Source: Lachnospiraceae bacterium (GTDB taxonomy: Bacteria; Bacillota; Clostridia; Lachnospirales; Lachnospiraceae). Taken from it: a stretch of DNA of 47,376 bases. Numbering within the stretch: the stretch's first letter is position 1; the number at the start of each line of letters is the position of its first letter. Made by a program: the position numbers and the translations under genes. The stretch lies in contig JAFYMC010000016.1 of NCBI GenBank assembly GCA_017556805.1, positions 1 to 47,376 on the forward strand. Direction: 5' to 3'. Below are positions 26,135-34,717 of this stretch, piece by piece. Below the pieces are notes generated by a model. The model was not told the DNA's origin. It saw only the letters and a list, made by a program, of their open reading frames with translations, and ran no database searches.

Positions 26135-27208
26135 TTAAATATCCTCATCCTGCTTAAGCTGGATGATATGGTATCCCGCTGCTTTTAAGAGACGATTCAT
26201 AATCGCCGTCCCCAACGGGTTATCCGCAAAACTTTCCGAATAAATCACACTGACACCGGTCTCATCAAAGCTACGCAAGGTATCAAACAGCCCTGCCGCA
26301 ATGGAGGCGGCATTGGCACGTTCTCCCACACAGAATACCATACCTCCGGTGTAATTCTTCTTTGTTTCTTCCGTAGCCAGAATACCCGTAATCCGCCCTT
26401 CTGCGGCATTTTTCACCGCTTCGGCGTTGATATACCGTATCACTTCGTCACTCTTTCCTTCTACGATATAAAGCGGTGCCTTCGGCGCATAGTGACGATA
26501 CTTCATACCCGGCGCCTTAGCTACTATATTTTCCGACGCACTTCTTTTTAATACTGCCTCATCGAACCGAACTTCTCCTAACACCTCGGCCAACTGCTCC
26601 GCATTGATATACCCCGGGCGAAGAATCAGCGGTACCTCTCCCGTCAAATCCACTATTGTAGACTCCAGGCCGATTTCCGAAGCACCCCCGTCAATAATCA
26701 TATCGATTTTTCCGTCCAAATCCTCAATGACATGCTCTGCCTTTGTGGTACTCGGCCGTCCCGACGCATTGGCACTGGGTGCGGCCACATACACACCGGA
26801 TAAACGAATCAGCGCACTTGCGATTTCATCCGCCGGCATACGGATGGCCACCGTATTCAGTCCGCCGGTGGTTGCCTTCGGCACCTTATCACTCTTTTTT
26901 AAAATCATGGTAAGAGGCCCCGGCCAGAACGCCTCTGCCAGACGGTACGCCGCCTCCGGCACCTCCGCCGCCAGCTCCGTAAGCGCTTCCGTATCCGCAA
27001 TGTGCACAATCAAAGGGTTGTCGGACGGACGTCCTTTTGCCGCATAAATCCGCGCCGCAGCAGTCTCATCAAACGCATTGCCGCCGAGGCCGTACACCGT
27101 CTCCGTCGGAAACGCAACCAAGCCTCCCACGCGCAAACGCTCCGCAGCAGAAAACAACTCAAAATCCTCAAACTGTGCTCTGTTTATTTTAACAATTTCT
27201 GTCTTCAT
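26135..27208 (-). CDS. L-threonylcarbamoyladenylate synthase (Sua5/TsaC)
   Basis: 357 residues. Forms threonylcarbamoyl-AMP for the t6A modification at position 37 of ANN-decoding tRNAs. The YrdC/TsaC domain is residues about 15-210, with AFPTETVYGLG, KGRPSDNPLIVH, GPLTMIL and SANASGRPS blocks; a Sua5 C-terminal domain follows (KAPGMKYRHYAPKAPLYIVEG), which is the long Sua5 form. Located between the amidase and rpiB genes. Confidence 0.96.
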   Translation of the reverse strand: MKTEIVKINRAQFEDFELFSAAERLRVGGLVAFPTETVYGLGGNAFDETAAARIYAAKGRPSDNPLIVHIADTEALTELAAEVPEAAYRLAEAFWPGPLTMILKKSDKVPKATTGGLNTVAIRMPADEIASALIRLSGVYVAAPSANASGRPSTTKAEHVIEDLDGKIDMIIDGGASEIGLESTIVDLTGEVPLILRPGYINAEQLAEVLGEVRFDEAVLKRSASENIVAKAPGMKYRHYAPKAPLYIVEGKSDEVIRYINAEAVKNAAEGRITGILATEETKKNYTGGMVFCVGERANAASIAAGLFDTLRSFDETGVSVIYSESFADNPLGTAIMNRLLKAAGYHIIQLKQDEDI

Positions 27209-27259
27209 CCGGTTTTTAAACCTTCCTTCCGTTCCGAGCCTTATCCTTTTCCGGAACTG

Positions 27260-27997
27260 CTAACGATTCTCCTGCTCGGATAGATATTGTTTGATGCCTT
27301 GATACAAAACATCCGCCACTTTGTCCTGATACTCCGGTGCGGAAAGCAACCGTTCCTCCTCCGGACTGGATAAGAATCCGCACTCCGCAATCACAATCGG
27401 ACAAGCAGTCTTCTTTAACAGATAATACTCACTGTTTGCCTTTGCCTGACGGGTATTTCCGTCCCCGAGTACCTCCGGAAACTTTTTCTGCAAAAGCTCC
27501 GCAAGCTTCTTACTTTCCTCCGAATCCTTATAATAAAACACCTGTGCACCTTTGCAGGAAGCATCCGGAAAACTGTTCTGATGTATACTTATTGCAAGCT
27601 CCGGCTTTGCCTCCGAAATCAAACGGACCCGGGCCGCCATATCCTCTCTCTTTTTGTTGGTTGCACCCTCACTGTACAAACCTTCATCTTCTGTTCTTGT
27701 CATAACAACAGTAAAACCATCCGCCGTAAGACGCGCCTGCAGTTTCTGTGCTACCGCAAGATTTACGTCTTTTTCCAAAACACCGGATAGCCCTACCTTT
27801 CCGGGGTCCACTCCCCCGTGTCCCGCATCGATTACAATCACAGGGACTCCGTTGCCCGTCCGTTCGGAAAATACCGATGCCAACCGTTCTCCCGCCTTAC
27901 TTTTCGCAAATAACACCGCTGCGCACATCACCACCAACAACCAGATGTGTCTATAGGTTTTCAGTCCGTCAAACAGACCTTTCCCTGCTTCTTTCAT
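27260..27997 (-). CDS. cwlD: N-acetylmuramoyl-L-alanine amidase, CwlD-like
   Basis: 245 residues. One membrane helix near the N-terminus (HIWLLVVMCAAVLFA) anchors an Amidase_3 catalytic domain. Zinc ligands are H60 in DAGHGGVDPG, E75 and H139 in AISIHQN, and the catalytic glutamate is E205 in IAECGFLSSPEEE. Length and topology fit CwlD, which trims muropeptides for muramic lactam formation in spore cortex; a vegetative role is possible because other sporulation genes are not seen here. Confidence 0.9.
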   Translation of the reverse strand: MKEAGKGLFDGLKTYRHIWLLVVMCAAVLFAKSKAGERLASVFSERTGNGVPVIVIDAGHGGVDPGKVGLSGVLEKDVNLAVAQKLQARLTADGFTVVMTRTEDEGLYSEGATNKKREDMAARVRLISEAKPELAISIHQNSFPDASCKGAQVFYYKDSEESKKLAELLQKKFPEVLGDGNTRQAKANSEYYLLKKTACPIVIAECGFLSSPEEERLLSAPEYQDKVADVLYQGIKQYLSEQENR

Positions 27998-28036
27998 ACC
28001 GCACCAACCTGTTTTTACACAAGTATATGCGAAACC

Positions 28037-29776
28037 TTATTCCCCAAGAACTCCCTGTTCGAATAACGGCCATACCTCGTCCGGTTCAAAACCCAGACGC
28101 CATGCAGCCACACCGGCCAAATCATTCTTTCTGATATAAGCAATCTTTTCCTGTAAGGACTGCACATCCTCCAACCACATCTTACAGGTAGCTCCACCCT
28201 TTGTATACTCCGCATAGTACTGTCTGGTCACCTCATCCCATACCGGAGTCACCTTGTTTCTGGAAAGCTCCGACGCCGCCGTTACCATCGCCAATGCCTC
28301 GGAGGTCAGCTTCGTTGCGCCGTTCTCCTCGGTCTCGGTCCAAAGTCTCGTATAAAACGGCACCGCTATAATCACCTGCTCCTTCGGAACCATGGTAAGT
28401 ATATTGTCCACCGCAGTAGTCACGTAACTGTAAGAAGCCACGGAGCCGGCGGTTTCGGAACCTGCATAATGTTCGTCGTACGCCATAATCACCACGTAGT
28501 CTACCACCTCGCCCTGAGCCTCCCAGTCATAGTATGCCGCATGGGCAGACGGTACATAGTTATCTACGGAAAGCACCAGTCCGTTTGCCCGGCACTTCAC
28601 CGACAGTTCTCTCAGGAAATGGATAAAATGCGGACCGGTCTGCAAAGAAAGCATCTCAAAATCAATATTTAATCCATCCAAATCAAAACGGATAGCTTCC
28701 GCTACCAACGCATTCACAAGCTCCTCCCGCTCCTTGGTAGAGGAAAGGACCGCAAAAGAATTGGCCGTCGCATCAAACCCTTCGATTCCTGCAATGGTAA
28801 AATTATCCACCAAGCCCCAGACTTCCAATCCGTGCGCCTTTGCCGTTTCCACATAGGCCGCATCCGCCAGGGAAATCAACGGTTCTTCCGCCTCCGGTGT
28901 ATTGACCCGGAACCAGGTCGGTGAAACTACCGTCAACTGCTCCTTATTTTTTATCAGATTCTCCAGCCCTGCATTGGCACTTTTATTCGTCACCTGATGC
29001 CAGCCCAGTATCACATCCTCCTCGGACAAAATGTGGGAGTACACCGCCGGACTGTAATCGGAGGTATAAGACTCCATATAAGTCTCCGTCAAATCCTTCT
29101 TTCTGACGAAGCCGTAAATACCGTCCTCCGTCATAACCTTTACAAACTTCGTATCGGTCTCCGTACCGGCATCCACATACCATACCACACAATCCTTCTT
29201 TAAATCACATATAATACGACTCTTAATATCCGCGCTCTCTCTTACCGCCGTATCCTTCTCAGCCTTAAGGGACAACATGTCCTTTGCACCGGTGCGCAAA
29301 AGCACCCTGGACGGATTCTCGTAAACGGTATAGGTCATATCGGAAAACAGCGCCGCGAACTCCAGAGACACATACGGAACTCCTGCCTTTGTTAAAATCG
29401 GCGCGCAGGAAAGCTCCTGCTTTGTCTTGTTACTGTAATATACCGCCTCCATCGGGTAGGCACGGATAATCTCCGTCGGTGTTGTATAGGATAACACCAA
29501 CTCCGTCTCATCATAATAAAAATCTTCGTTAATATACGCAAGCACCGTTTCTAAATCCAAATAAATTCCGCCATTCAGTAACAGTGCATTTTTCTCGTAC
29601 TTCTCCTGCCAGAACATAACATGTGCCTCTCCCTCCGGAACAGACATCACCTCTGCCGGCGATACGCGCTCCTCACTCGGAGTATACTTCCGAACCAAGG
29701 CAACACAAAGAACCGCTGCAATCAAAAGCAACGTTATAAATACTCCGATTATCGTAACTCCGGTTTTTTTCTTCAC
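28037..29776 (-). CDS. Membrane-anchored GH18-domain protein with SH3-like region
   Basis: 579 residues. An N-terminal membrane helix (about 5-29) is followed by a copper-amine-oxidase-N-like segment, an SH3-like region (about 170-230) and a C-terminal GH18 barrel (about 250-570). The active-site strand reads FDLDGLNIDFEML: glutamate E374 is kept, and Asn stands where chitinases have the first Asp of DxDxE, as in YaaH/SleL-type peptidoglycan hydrolases. GTG at 29776 is chosen, GAGG eight bases upstream; ATG two codons earlier is too close to it. The promoter at 29814-29842 rules out a longer start. Probably a cell-wall or spore-wall glycosidase. Confidence 0.88.
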   Translation of the reverse strand: MKKKTGVTIIGVFITLLLIAAVLCVALVRKYTPSEERVSPAEVMSVPEGEAHVMFWQEKYEKNALLLNGGIYLDLETVLAYINEDFYYDETELVLSYTTPTEIIRAYPMEAVYYSNKTKQELSCAPILTKAGVPYVSLEFAALFSDMTYTVYENPSRVLLRTGAKDMLSLKAEKDTAVRESADIKSRIICDLKKDCVVWYVDAGTETDTKFVKVMTEDGIYGFVRKKDLTETYMESYTSDYSPAVYSHILSEEDVILGWHQVTNKSANAGLENLIKNKEQLTVVSPTWFRVNTPEAEEPLISLADAAYVETAKAHGLEVWGLVDNFTIAGIEGFDATANSFAVLSSTKEREELVNALVAEAIRFDLDGLNIDFEMLSLQTGPHFIHFLRELSVKCRANGLVLSVDNYVPSAHAAYYDWEAQGEVVDYVVIMAYDEHYAGSETAGSVASYSYVTTAVDNILTMVPKEQVIIAVPFYTRLWTETEENGATKLTSEALAMVTAASELSRNKVTPVWDEVTRQYYAEYTKGGATCKMWLEDVQSLQEKIAYIRKNDLAGVAAWRLGFEPDEVWPLFEQGVLGE

Positions 29777-29813
29777 TGACATTTCCTCTTTTCTGTATAT
29801 CTTGCTGTATTTT

Positions 29814-29842
29814 AGTATATACAAGTTATAAAAAATAATCAA
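29814..29842 (-). promoter_or_regulatory. Promoter of the GH18 gene
   Basis: On the minus strand -35 TTGATT (29837-29842) and -10 TATACT (29814-29819) with a 17-base spacer. The rest of 29843-30003 holds only a weak CAACC/GGTTG hairpin with TTTT (about 29965-29985), possibly the kinase gene's terminator. Confidence 0.75.
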
Positions 29843-30003
29843 CCCCATTTTGCCGTCATACCGCACTTTCAACAGTCGTTTTTGAGAGAACGCCCATCCT
29901 CATCCGTGTCGGTACGACGACAAACGGAGTTTCCCGTCGGAGGTAGAACCTGTGTGATATGCAAAACAACCTCCGGCCGGTTGCACTACCGGGCAAAAAA
30001 CAC

Positions 30004-31299
30004 TCAAAAGATGGTACGGAACAGCTTTTCCGTTCCCTTGCCGGGAAGTAACACATCCTCGATAAACGGTAGCTCGATGACCTTTCCGAACCGTAGCGGC
30101 AACATTTCTTTTTCTCCGCCGGTCAACACCGCCGTGATTTCATGTTGTATCCGCCTGTCGCTTATCTGTAGGGAAAATTCCCTCCAATCCTGCAACCGCC
30201 ACGGGTACACCGCCCCGAGGACAAACCGGCTGTCACACCGCAGAAACTCGCTGATATGTACCTCCGCAAGCACCCCGAAATGCAGAATGATTGTGGTATA
30301 GCCCATTGCCGCATAGGTGCTGATTACAGCGGAGCTCCCTTCCGTAACATAACAAATCTTTTGAAGAAAAAAACTCTCCGGTACCGTTTTATTTGTTCCG
30401 AACAGACTCTCATAAAGCCGCTCGAATATATGCCGGCCCGACATATCGATACATGCAATCCGTCCTTTTTCCCTGTCCTTCCAATATGCCGCCAGCAATG
30501 TACATAAAGCACCGCTTTCCGCGCCTTCGTGCACACCGATGACACCGATGTATCCCGGAACCTTCGCCCCGCTTTGGTGTCTCCTCTCCGGTACAGTTTG
30601 TACCGTCCTTTGCAGATCCTCCTTTAACACTGATACACTGGGGTACCGTTTGACCGGATTCTCCCGCACACACTTCTCATAAATTCTTTGTAACTCTTTT
30701 CTCCCTTTACCACCCGCTCCCAGCATAACCCCGATAACACAGCCGATGCCGTAAATATCGGAGCGTTCCTCCGCTTTCCCGTTATACTGTTCGGGTGCTG
30801 CATACCCCTGTGTACCGAACACCACCTCCGGATACTCCGTTTTCCGTATAGCTCCGCCAAAATCAACAAGTGCCAGCATGTCGTCACGAATGATAATGTT
30901 TTCCGGTTTTACGTCCAGATACAGAATTCCGTTTTGGTGCAGATATTCAATAATTTCACATAGTTGAATGGAATAATGCGATATAAAAGATGTCGGAAGG
31001 CACTTCTGCCTGAAAAGAAAATCATATAAGGTTTCCCCGCCCATATCTTCTTCAATGATATAACATGCAGTCTCATCTTCCTCGATATCATAAATGCGAG
31101 GAATCGCCGCATGATGCAGCAATTGTAACGTGTGTGCCTCTTTCCTACGCTCCTCGTAAAAGGGCCTGTTTTTCAACAAGCGCTTCACAATACGCTGCTC
31201 CCCAAGTATCTTATGCTCTGCCAGAAATACCTCGCCACCGCTACCGTTTGCAAGCAGCTTTAACACCCGGTATTTCCCGAATAATAACTCCTCTTCCAT
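30004..31299 (-). CDS. Serine/threonine protein kinase with C-terminal degenerate P-loop domain
   Basis: 431 residues. Residues 1-235 form a Hanks-type kinase: glycine-rich NGSGGEVF, Lys39 (IVKR), catalytic ILYLDVKPENI (D129, N134, with YLD for the usual HRD), DFGGA (D146) and the GTQGYAAPEQY activation segment with YGIGCVIGVML. Residues about 247-431 look like a MinD/ParA-type P-loop domain that has lost the lysine and threonine: YIGVIGVHEGAESGALCTLLAAYW. No transmembrane helix or PASTA repeats, so the protein is cytoplasmic. ATG follows AAAGGAG. No phosphatase gene is adjacent. The signal it senses is unknown. Confidence 0.88.
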   Translation of the reverse strand: MEEELLFGKYRVLKLLANGSGGEVFLAEHKILGEQRIVKRLLKNRPFYEERRKEAHTLQLLHHAAIPRIYDIEEDETACYIIEEDMGGETLYDFLFRQKCLPTSFISHYSIQLCEIIEYLHQNGILYLDVKPENIIIRDDMLALVDFGGAIRKTEYPEVVFGTQGYAAPEQYNGKAEERSDIYGIGCVIGVMLGAGGKGRKELQRIYEKCVRENPVKRYPSVSVLKEDLQRTVQTVPERRHQSGAKVPGYIGVIGVHEGAESGALCTLLAAYWKDREKGRIACIDMSGRHIFERLYESLFGTNKTVPESFFLQKICYVTEGSSAVISTYAAMGYTTIILHFGVLAEVHISEFLRCDSRFVLGAVYPWRLQDWREFSLQISDRRIQHEITAVLTGGEKEMLPLRFGKVIELPFIEDVLLPGKGTEKLFRTIF

Positions 31300-31378
31300 C
31301 TTCTCCTTTCTGCCCGCGATGCACGGACGTATTTGTCCTTTTTCCTGTCGGATTGCCGGTGATTTCTCACCTGACTTT

Positions 31379-31408
31379 ATTATAGTCCCCTCCGTCTTTT
31401 GGATGCAA
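31379..31408 (-). promoter_or_regulatory. Promoter of the kinase gene
   Basis: On the minus strand -35 TTGCAT (31403-31408) and -10 TATAAT (31379-31384) with an 18-base spacer. Confidence 0.75.
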
Positions 31409-31523
31409 GCTTTTTTTGCCCCGCATTTTTCACAAACTTTTTACGTATTTTTGTATACTATTCACAAGCCAAAACACCTGATTTTTCCTTACCTTCTTTA
31501 TACAAACTTCACAATTAATGTTA

Positions 31524-31552
31524 TTGACTTTCATGCAATTTTACTATATACT
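31524..31552 (+). promoter_or_regulatory. Promoter of mecA
   Basis: -35 TTGACT (31524-31529) and -10 TATACT (31547-31552) with a 17-base spacer, about 30 bases before the mecA ATG. The 284-bp gap 31300-31583 holds this and the divergent kinase promoter. Confidence 0.85.
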
Positions 31553-31583
31553 TTGTATAACACGAAGAAGGGGGTGCATACTC

Positions 31584-32318
31584 ATGACAATCGAGCGATT
31601 AAGCGATACACAGATTCGTTGTACGTTAAACAAGCAAGATTTACAGGAACGTCAGTTGCAGTTAAGTGAATTGTTCTATGGCAGTGAAAAAGCAAAGGCC
31701 CTATTCCGTGATTTGGTACAAATGGCATCTTACGAGTGCGGTTTCGAAACCGAAGATATGCCTCTTATGATTGAGGCCATTCCGGTGGATGCGGATTGCC
31801 TCGTTCTGGTCGTTACCAAGATGGAGGATTCCGAGGAGTTAGACTCCCGCTTCTCTAACTTTACTCCGTTTGAGGAGAAAGAACGCCAGCCGGAAAAGAT
31901 GCCGATTCCTGCACTTGCGGACGAGATTTTGAATTATTTCTCCCAGTTTAAGGATATGCTGAACCAAAAGGCCGAGGAGCTTTCCAAGGCTTCCGAATCC
32001 CCTGCCGAAAAAGCTTCGGAATCTCTTACAAAAGTATATGTATTTGATTCCCTCCAGGCTGTCAGCCGGTTTGCGGCAGTCGTAGCTTCCCGTTATCACG
32101 GTGCAGCGGAGTTGTTCCGTAATCCGTCCGACGAAGCCTACTATCTGCTTCTTAACATAGCCGGTCACACCGCAGAGGACTTCAACAAGCTCTGTAATAT
32201 CGCGTCCGAATACGGCCGTTCCGTAGCGGCAGGCATTGCCTCACTGCTCTACTACAAAGAACACTTCACTCCGGTAGGAGACGGAGATATTCTGGATACA
32301 CTTGCAAAATTAAATTAA
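31584..32318 (+). CDS. mecA: Adaptor protein MecA
   Basis: 244 residues. Binds unfolded or regulatory proteins through its N-terminal domain (MTIERLSDTQIRCTLNKQDL) and delivers them to the ClpC-ClpP protease through its C-terminal domain (VYVFDSLQAVSRFA and YYLLLNIAGHTAEDF). A low-complexity Ser/Glu/Ala linker at about residues 135-150 joins them. ATG at 31584 follows AAGAAGGGGG. Monocistronic, with its own promoter and terminator. Confidence 0.95.
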   Translation: MTIERLSDTQIRCTLNKQDLQERQLQLSELFYGSEKAKALFRDLVQMASYECGFETEDMPLMIEAIPVDADCLVLVVTKMEDSEELDSRFSNFTPFEEKERQPEKMPIPALADEILNYFSQFKDMLNQKAEELSKASESPAEKASESLTKVYVFDSLQAVSRFAAVVASRYHGAAELFRNPSDEAYYLLLNIAGHTAEDFNKLCNIASEYGRSVAAGIASLLYYKEHFTPVGDGDILDTLAKLN

Positions 32319-32343
32319 GATTTAACTTTGTTTTCGTAAATTT

Positions 32344-32382
32344 AAGGGGTCTGCATCTTTCGCAGACCCCTTACTTTTTCTT
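32344..32382 (+). terminator. Intrinsic terminator of mecA
   Basis: AAGGGGTCTGC pairs perfectly with GCAGACCCCTT around a 7-base loop, followed by ACTTTTTCTTTT. Confidence 0.93.
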
Positions 32383-32436
32383 TTATTACAGTTCTTTCTC
32401 CTGACTTATCGACGCTTCCGAGCGTTCAGACAATTC

Positions 32437-34590
32437 TTACAGAACCTCTGTCTTCTTACAGGTCACACCAAAGCACTCCGGCTTCTTTCCGGTCAGTGCA
32501 ATACTTCTGCTATCCGGCTGGGACACTCCCACGAACACCTCGTAAGCGCCCTCATTCAATACCAAACGTGCTTCTTCATCATACAACGCAAAGGCCTCAT
32601 CCTTTAAGGTAAGTGTCACCGTCGTTTCCGCTCCCTTTGCCACGCGCACCTTCTTTAAGCCCTTTAACTGAAACCATGGTGCCCCTGACACATCCTTTGC
32701 CTTTACATACACCTGCACCGTCTCCGCTCCGTCATAGGCACCTTCGTTCGCTACAGTCGCCGTAACGGTAAGGCTTTCCCCCTTTGCGATTTCGTCGCCG
32801 GATACAGACACATTCTTTAATGCAAAATCGGTATAGCTGAGGCCGTATCCGAACGGATACAACGCCTCTTTCTCCATATAACGATAGGTTCTTCCCTTCA
32901 TGGCATAATCCGTAAATGCCGGAAGCTCCTCCGTCGTACGGTAGAAGGTCACAGGAAGCTTACCTTCCGGAGCATACGCACCAAACAACAGCTGTGCTAC
33001 CGCACGACCGCCCTGGGCACCCGGATACCATGCCTGTACAATGGCCGGAATGTGTTCCTCTGCCCACGGGAATGCCAATGCACTACCGGATAATAACACC
33101 AATACTACCGGCTTACCGCTGTCGTAAATGGTCTGAAGCACTGTATTCTGAAGACCCGGAAGCTCCAAATTCGGCTTGTCACCACTGGCAAATTCGTTAC
33201 CCTGATCTCCCTCTTCTCCTTCCAGACCGGAATCCAGACCCATTACCGCAATTACCACATCGGACTCATCACAAACCGCACGCACCTCAGCAATACGATC
33301 GTTTTCCCGGCCGAGACCGGACACTTTATCCTTAAACAAATGGCATCCTTCGGAATAACGTACTCTTACGTCATCCCCAAGATATTCCTGAATACCCTCT
33401 AATACGGTAATATACTCGGATGCCGTGCCTTCATAGTTACCGATTAATGCCTTACGGTTATTGGCATTCGGTCCGATGACACCTACCGTCTTTAACTTCG
33501 ACTTATCTAACGGAAGCACTGCACCCTCATTCTTTAACAGACAAAGGGTCTTCTTTGCCACCTCAAGGTTGAAGGCCTTCTGCTCCTTACTGTCTACCAC
33601 GGAATAATCAATGGTATTGTACGGCACATGCTCCGGTGCGTCAAAAATACCGAGACGCATCTTCGACACATACAGACGCTCTACCGCACGGGTCAGGGTT
33701 TCTTCGCTTACCAGCCCCTGCTTCACTGCTTCTAACAGATTTACATAAATATGTCCGCAATTCAAATCGCACCCATTGTTCATGGCAAGCGCTACGGACT
33801 CTACCGGAGAAGAGGTCAGACCGTGTCCCTCGTGAAAATCCTTAATTGCCCAACAGTCACTGGTAACATGACCGTCAAAGCCCCATTCCTCACGCAAAAT
33901 GTCCTGTAACAATGTCTTACTGCCACAGCATGCCTCACCGTTGGTACGGTTGTATGCACCCATGACGGTCTCTACCTTTGCCTCCGTCACACAAGCCTTA
34001 AAGGCCGGCAAATAGGTCTCATATAAGTCCTGCTTAGATACTTCGGCATTAAAGCTGTGACGTACATCCTCCGGTCCGGAATGCACCGCAAAATGCTTTG
34101 CACAAGCCGCAACCTTCAGATACTTTTCATCCTTTCCCTGCATACCTTCGATAAAACGTACACCGAGACGGGAAGTAAGATACGGGTCCTCACCATAGGT
34201 CTCATGACCACGTCCCCAACGCGGATCACGGAAAATATTCACATTCGGTGCCCAGAAGGTCAGTCCCTTATAAATATCCGTATCTCCGTACTTCTGCTGC
34301 ATATTAAACTTCGCACGACCTTCGGTAGATACATGGTCACCCACTTCCTCCATCATATCTTCATCAAACGCTGCCGCTAAACCGATGGCCTGCGGAAACA
34401 CCGTAGCCACACCGGCTCTTGCCACACCGTGCAATGCCTCATTCCACCAGTTATAAGCCTTAATATCCAGTCTCTCAATGGCCGCAGACCAATGCAAGGT
34501 CTGGAACACCTTCTCCTCCAGAGTCATCTCTGCCACCAATGCCTTTGCTCTCTCCTTAAAGGAAAGGCTCTCATCCTGATACTTCTTCAT
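32437..34590 (-). CDS. GH3 family beta-glycosidase, probably beta-xylosidase
   Basis: 717 residues, no signal peptide, so it acts in the cytoplasm on imported oligosaccharides. The N-terminal barrel has AYNWWNEALHGVARAG, the pattern common in GH3 beta-xylosidases, RDPRWGRGHETYGEDP, KHFAVHSGPE, and the nucleophile D245 in GHVTSDCWAIKDF. The second domain offers the acid/base glutamate in SGLEGEEGDQGNEF, and a fibronectin-III-like domain closes the protein. It is the last gene of the carbohydrate locus, behind a GH10-like gene, which favours xylan-type substrates; beta-glucosidase or arabinosidase activity cannot be excluded. Confidence 0.92.
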   Translation of the reverse strand: MKKYQDESLSFKERAKALVAEMTLEEKVFQTLHWSAAIERLDIKAYNWWNEALHGVARAGVATVFPQAIGLAAAFDEDMMEEVGDHVSTEGRAKFNMQQKYGDTDIYKGLTFWAPNVNIFRDPRWGRGHETYGEDPYLTSRLGVRFIEGMQGKDEKYLKVAACAKHFAVHSGPEDVRHSFNAEVSKQDLYETYLPAFKACVTEAKVETVMGAYNRTNGEACCGSKTLLQDILREEWGFDGHVTSDCWAIKDFHEGHGLTSSPVESVALAMNNGCDLNCGHIYVNLLEAVKQGLVSEETLTRAVERLYVSKMRLGIFDAPEHVPYNTIDYSVVDSKEQKAFNLEVAKKTLCLLKNEGAVLPLDKSKLKTVGVIGPNANNRKALIGNYEGTASEYITVLEGIQEYLGDDVRVRYSEGCHLFKDKVSGLGRENDRIAEVRAVCDESDVVIAVMGLDSGLEGEEGDQGNEFASGDKPNLELPGLQNTVLQTIYDSGKPVVLVLLSGSALAFPWAEEHIPAIVQAWYPGAQGGRAVAQLLFGAYAPEGKLPVTFYRTTEELPAFTDYAMKGRTYRYMEKEALYPFGYGLSYTDFALKNVSVSGDEIAKGESLTVTATVANEGAYDGAETVQVYVKAKDVSGAPWFQLKGLKKVRVAKGAETTVTLTLKDEAFALYDEEARLVLNEGAYEVFVGVSQPDSRSIALTGKKPECFGVTCKKTEVL

Positions 34591-34624
34591 ACAATACTCC
34601 TTTCGTTATAAACTATTGTCTTTT

Positions 34625-34647
34625 GTCCGGTTATACATCTTCCGGAC
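34625..34647. promoter_or_regulatory. Inverted repeat in the GH3 leader
   Basis: GTCCGG and CCGGAC separated by 11 bases, 35 bases before the GH3 start. Could be an operator or an mRNA hairpin. Confidence 0.4.
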
Positions 34648-34656
34648 GATATAGCA

Positions 34657-34695
34657 AAGGCTGAATCCTGAAAACAGCTCTCAGAATTCAGCCTT
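34657..34695 (-). terminator. Stem-loop after the GH10-like gene
   Basis: AAGGCTGAAT...ATTCAGCCTT forms a long near-perfect hairpin 22 bases after the stop codon, with only a weak T tract (TTTGCTAT). It may be a partial terminator or a processing/stability hairpin that sets GH3 expression. Confidence 0.65.
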
Positions 34696-34717
34696 ACCTC
34701 GTTTCAATTCTGATACT

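Noticed and set aside
28037-29872. GH18 protein starting at 29872
   Set aside because: A good promoter (29814-29842) lies inside that extension, and the membrane helix starts properly from the later start.
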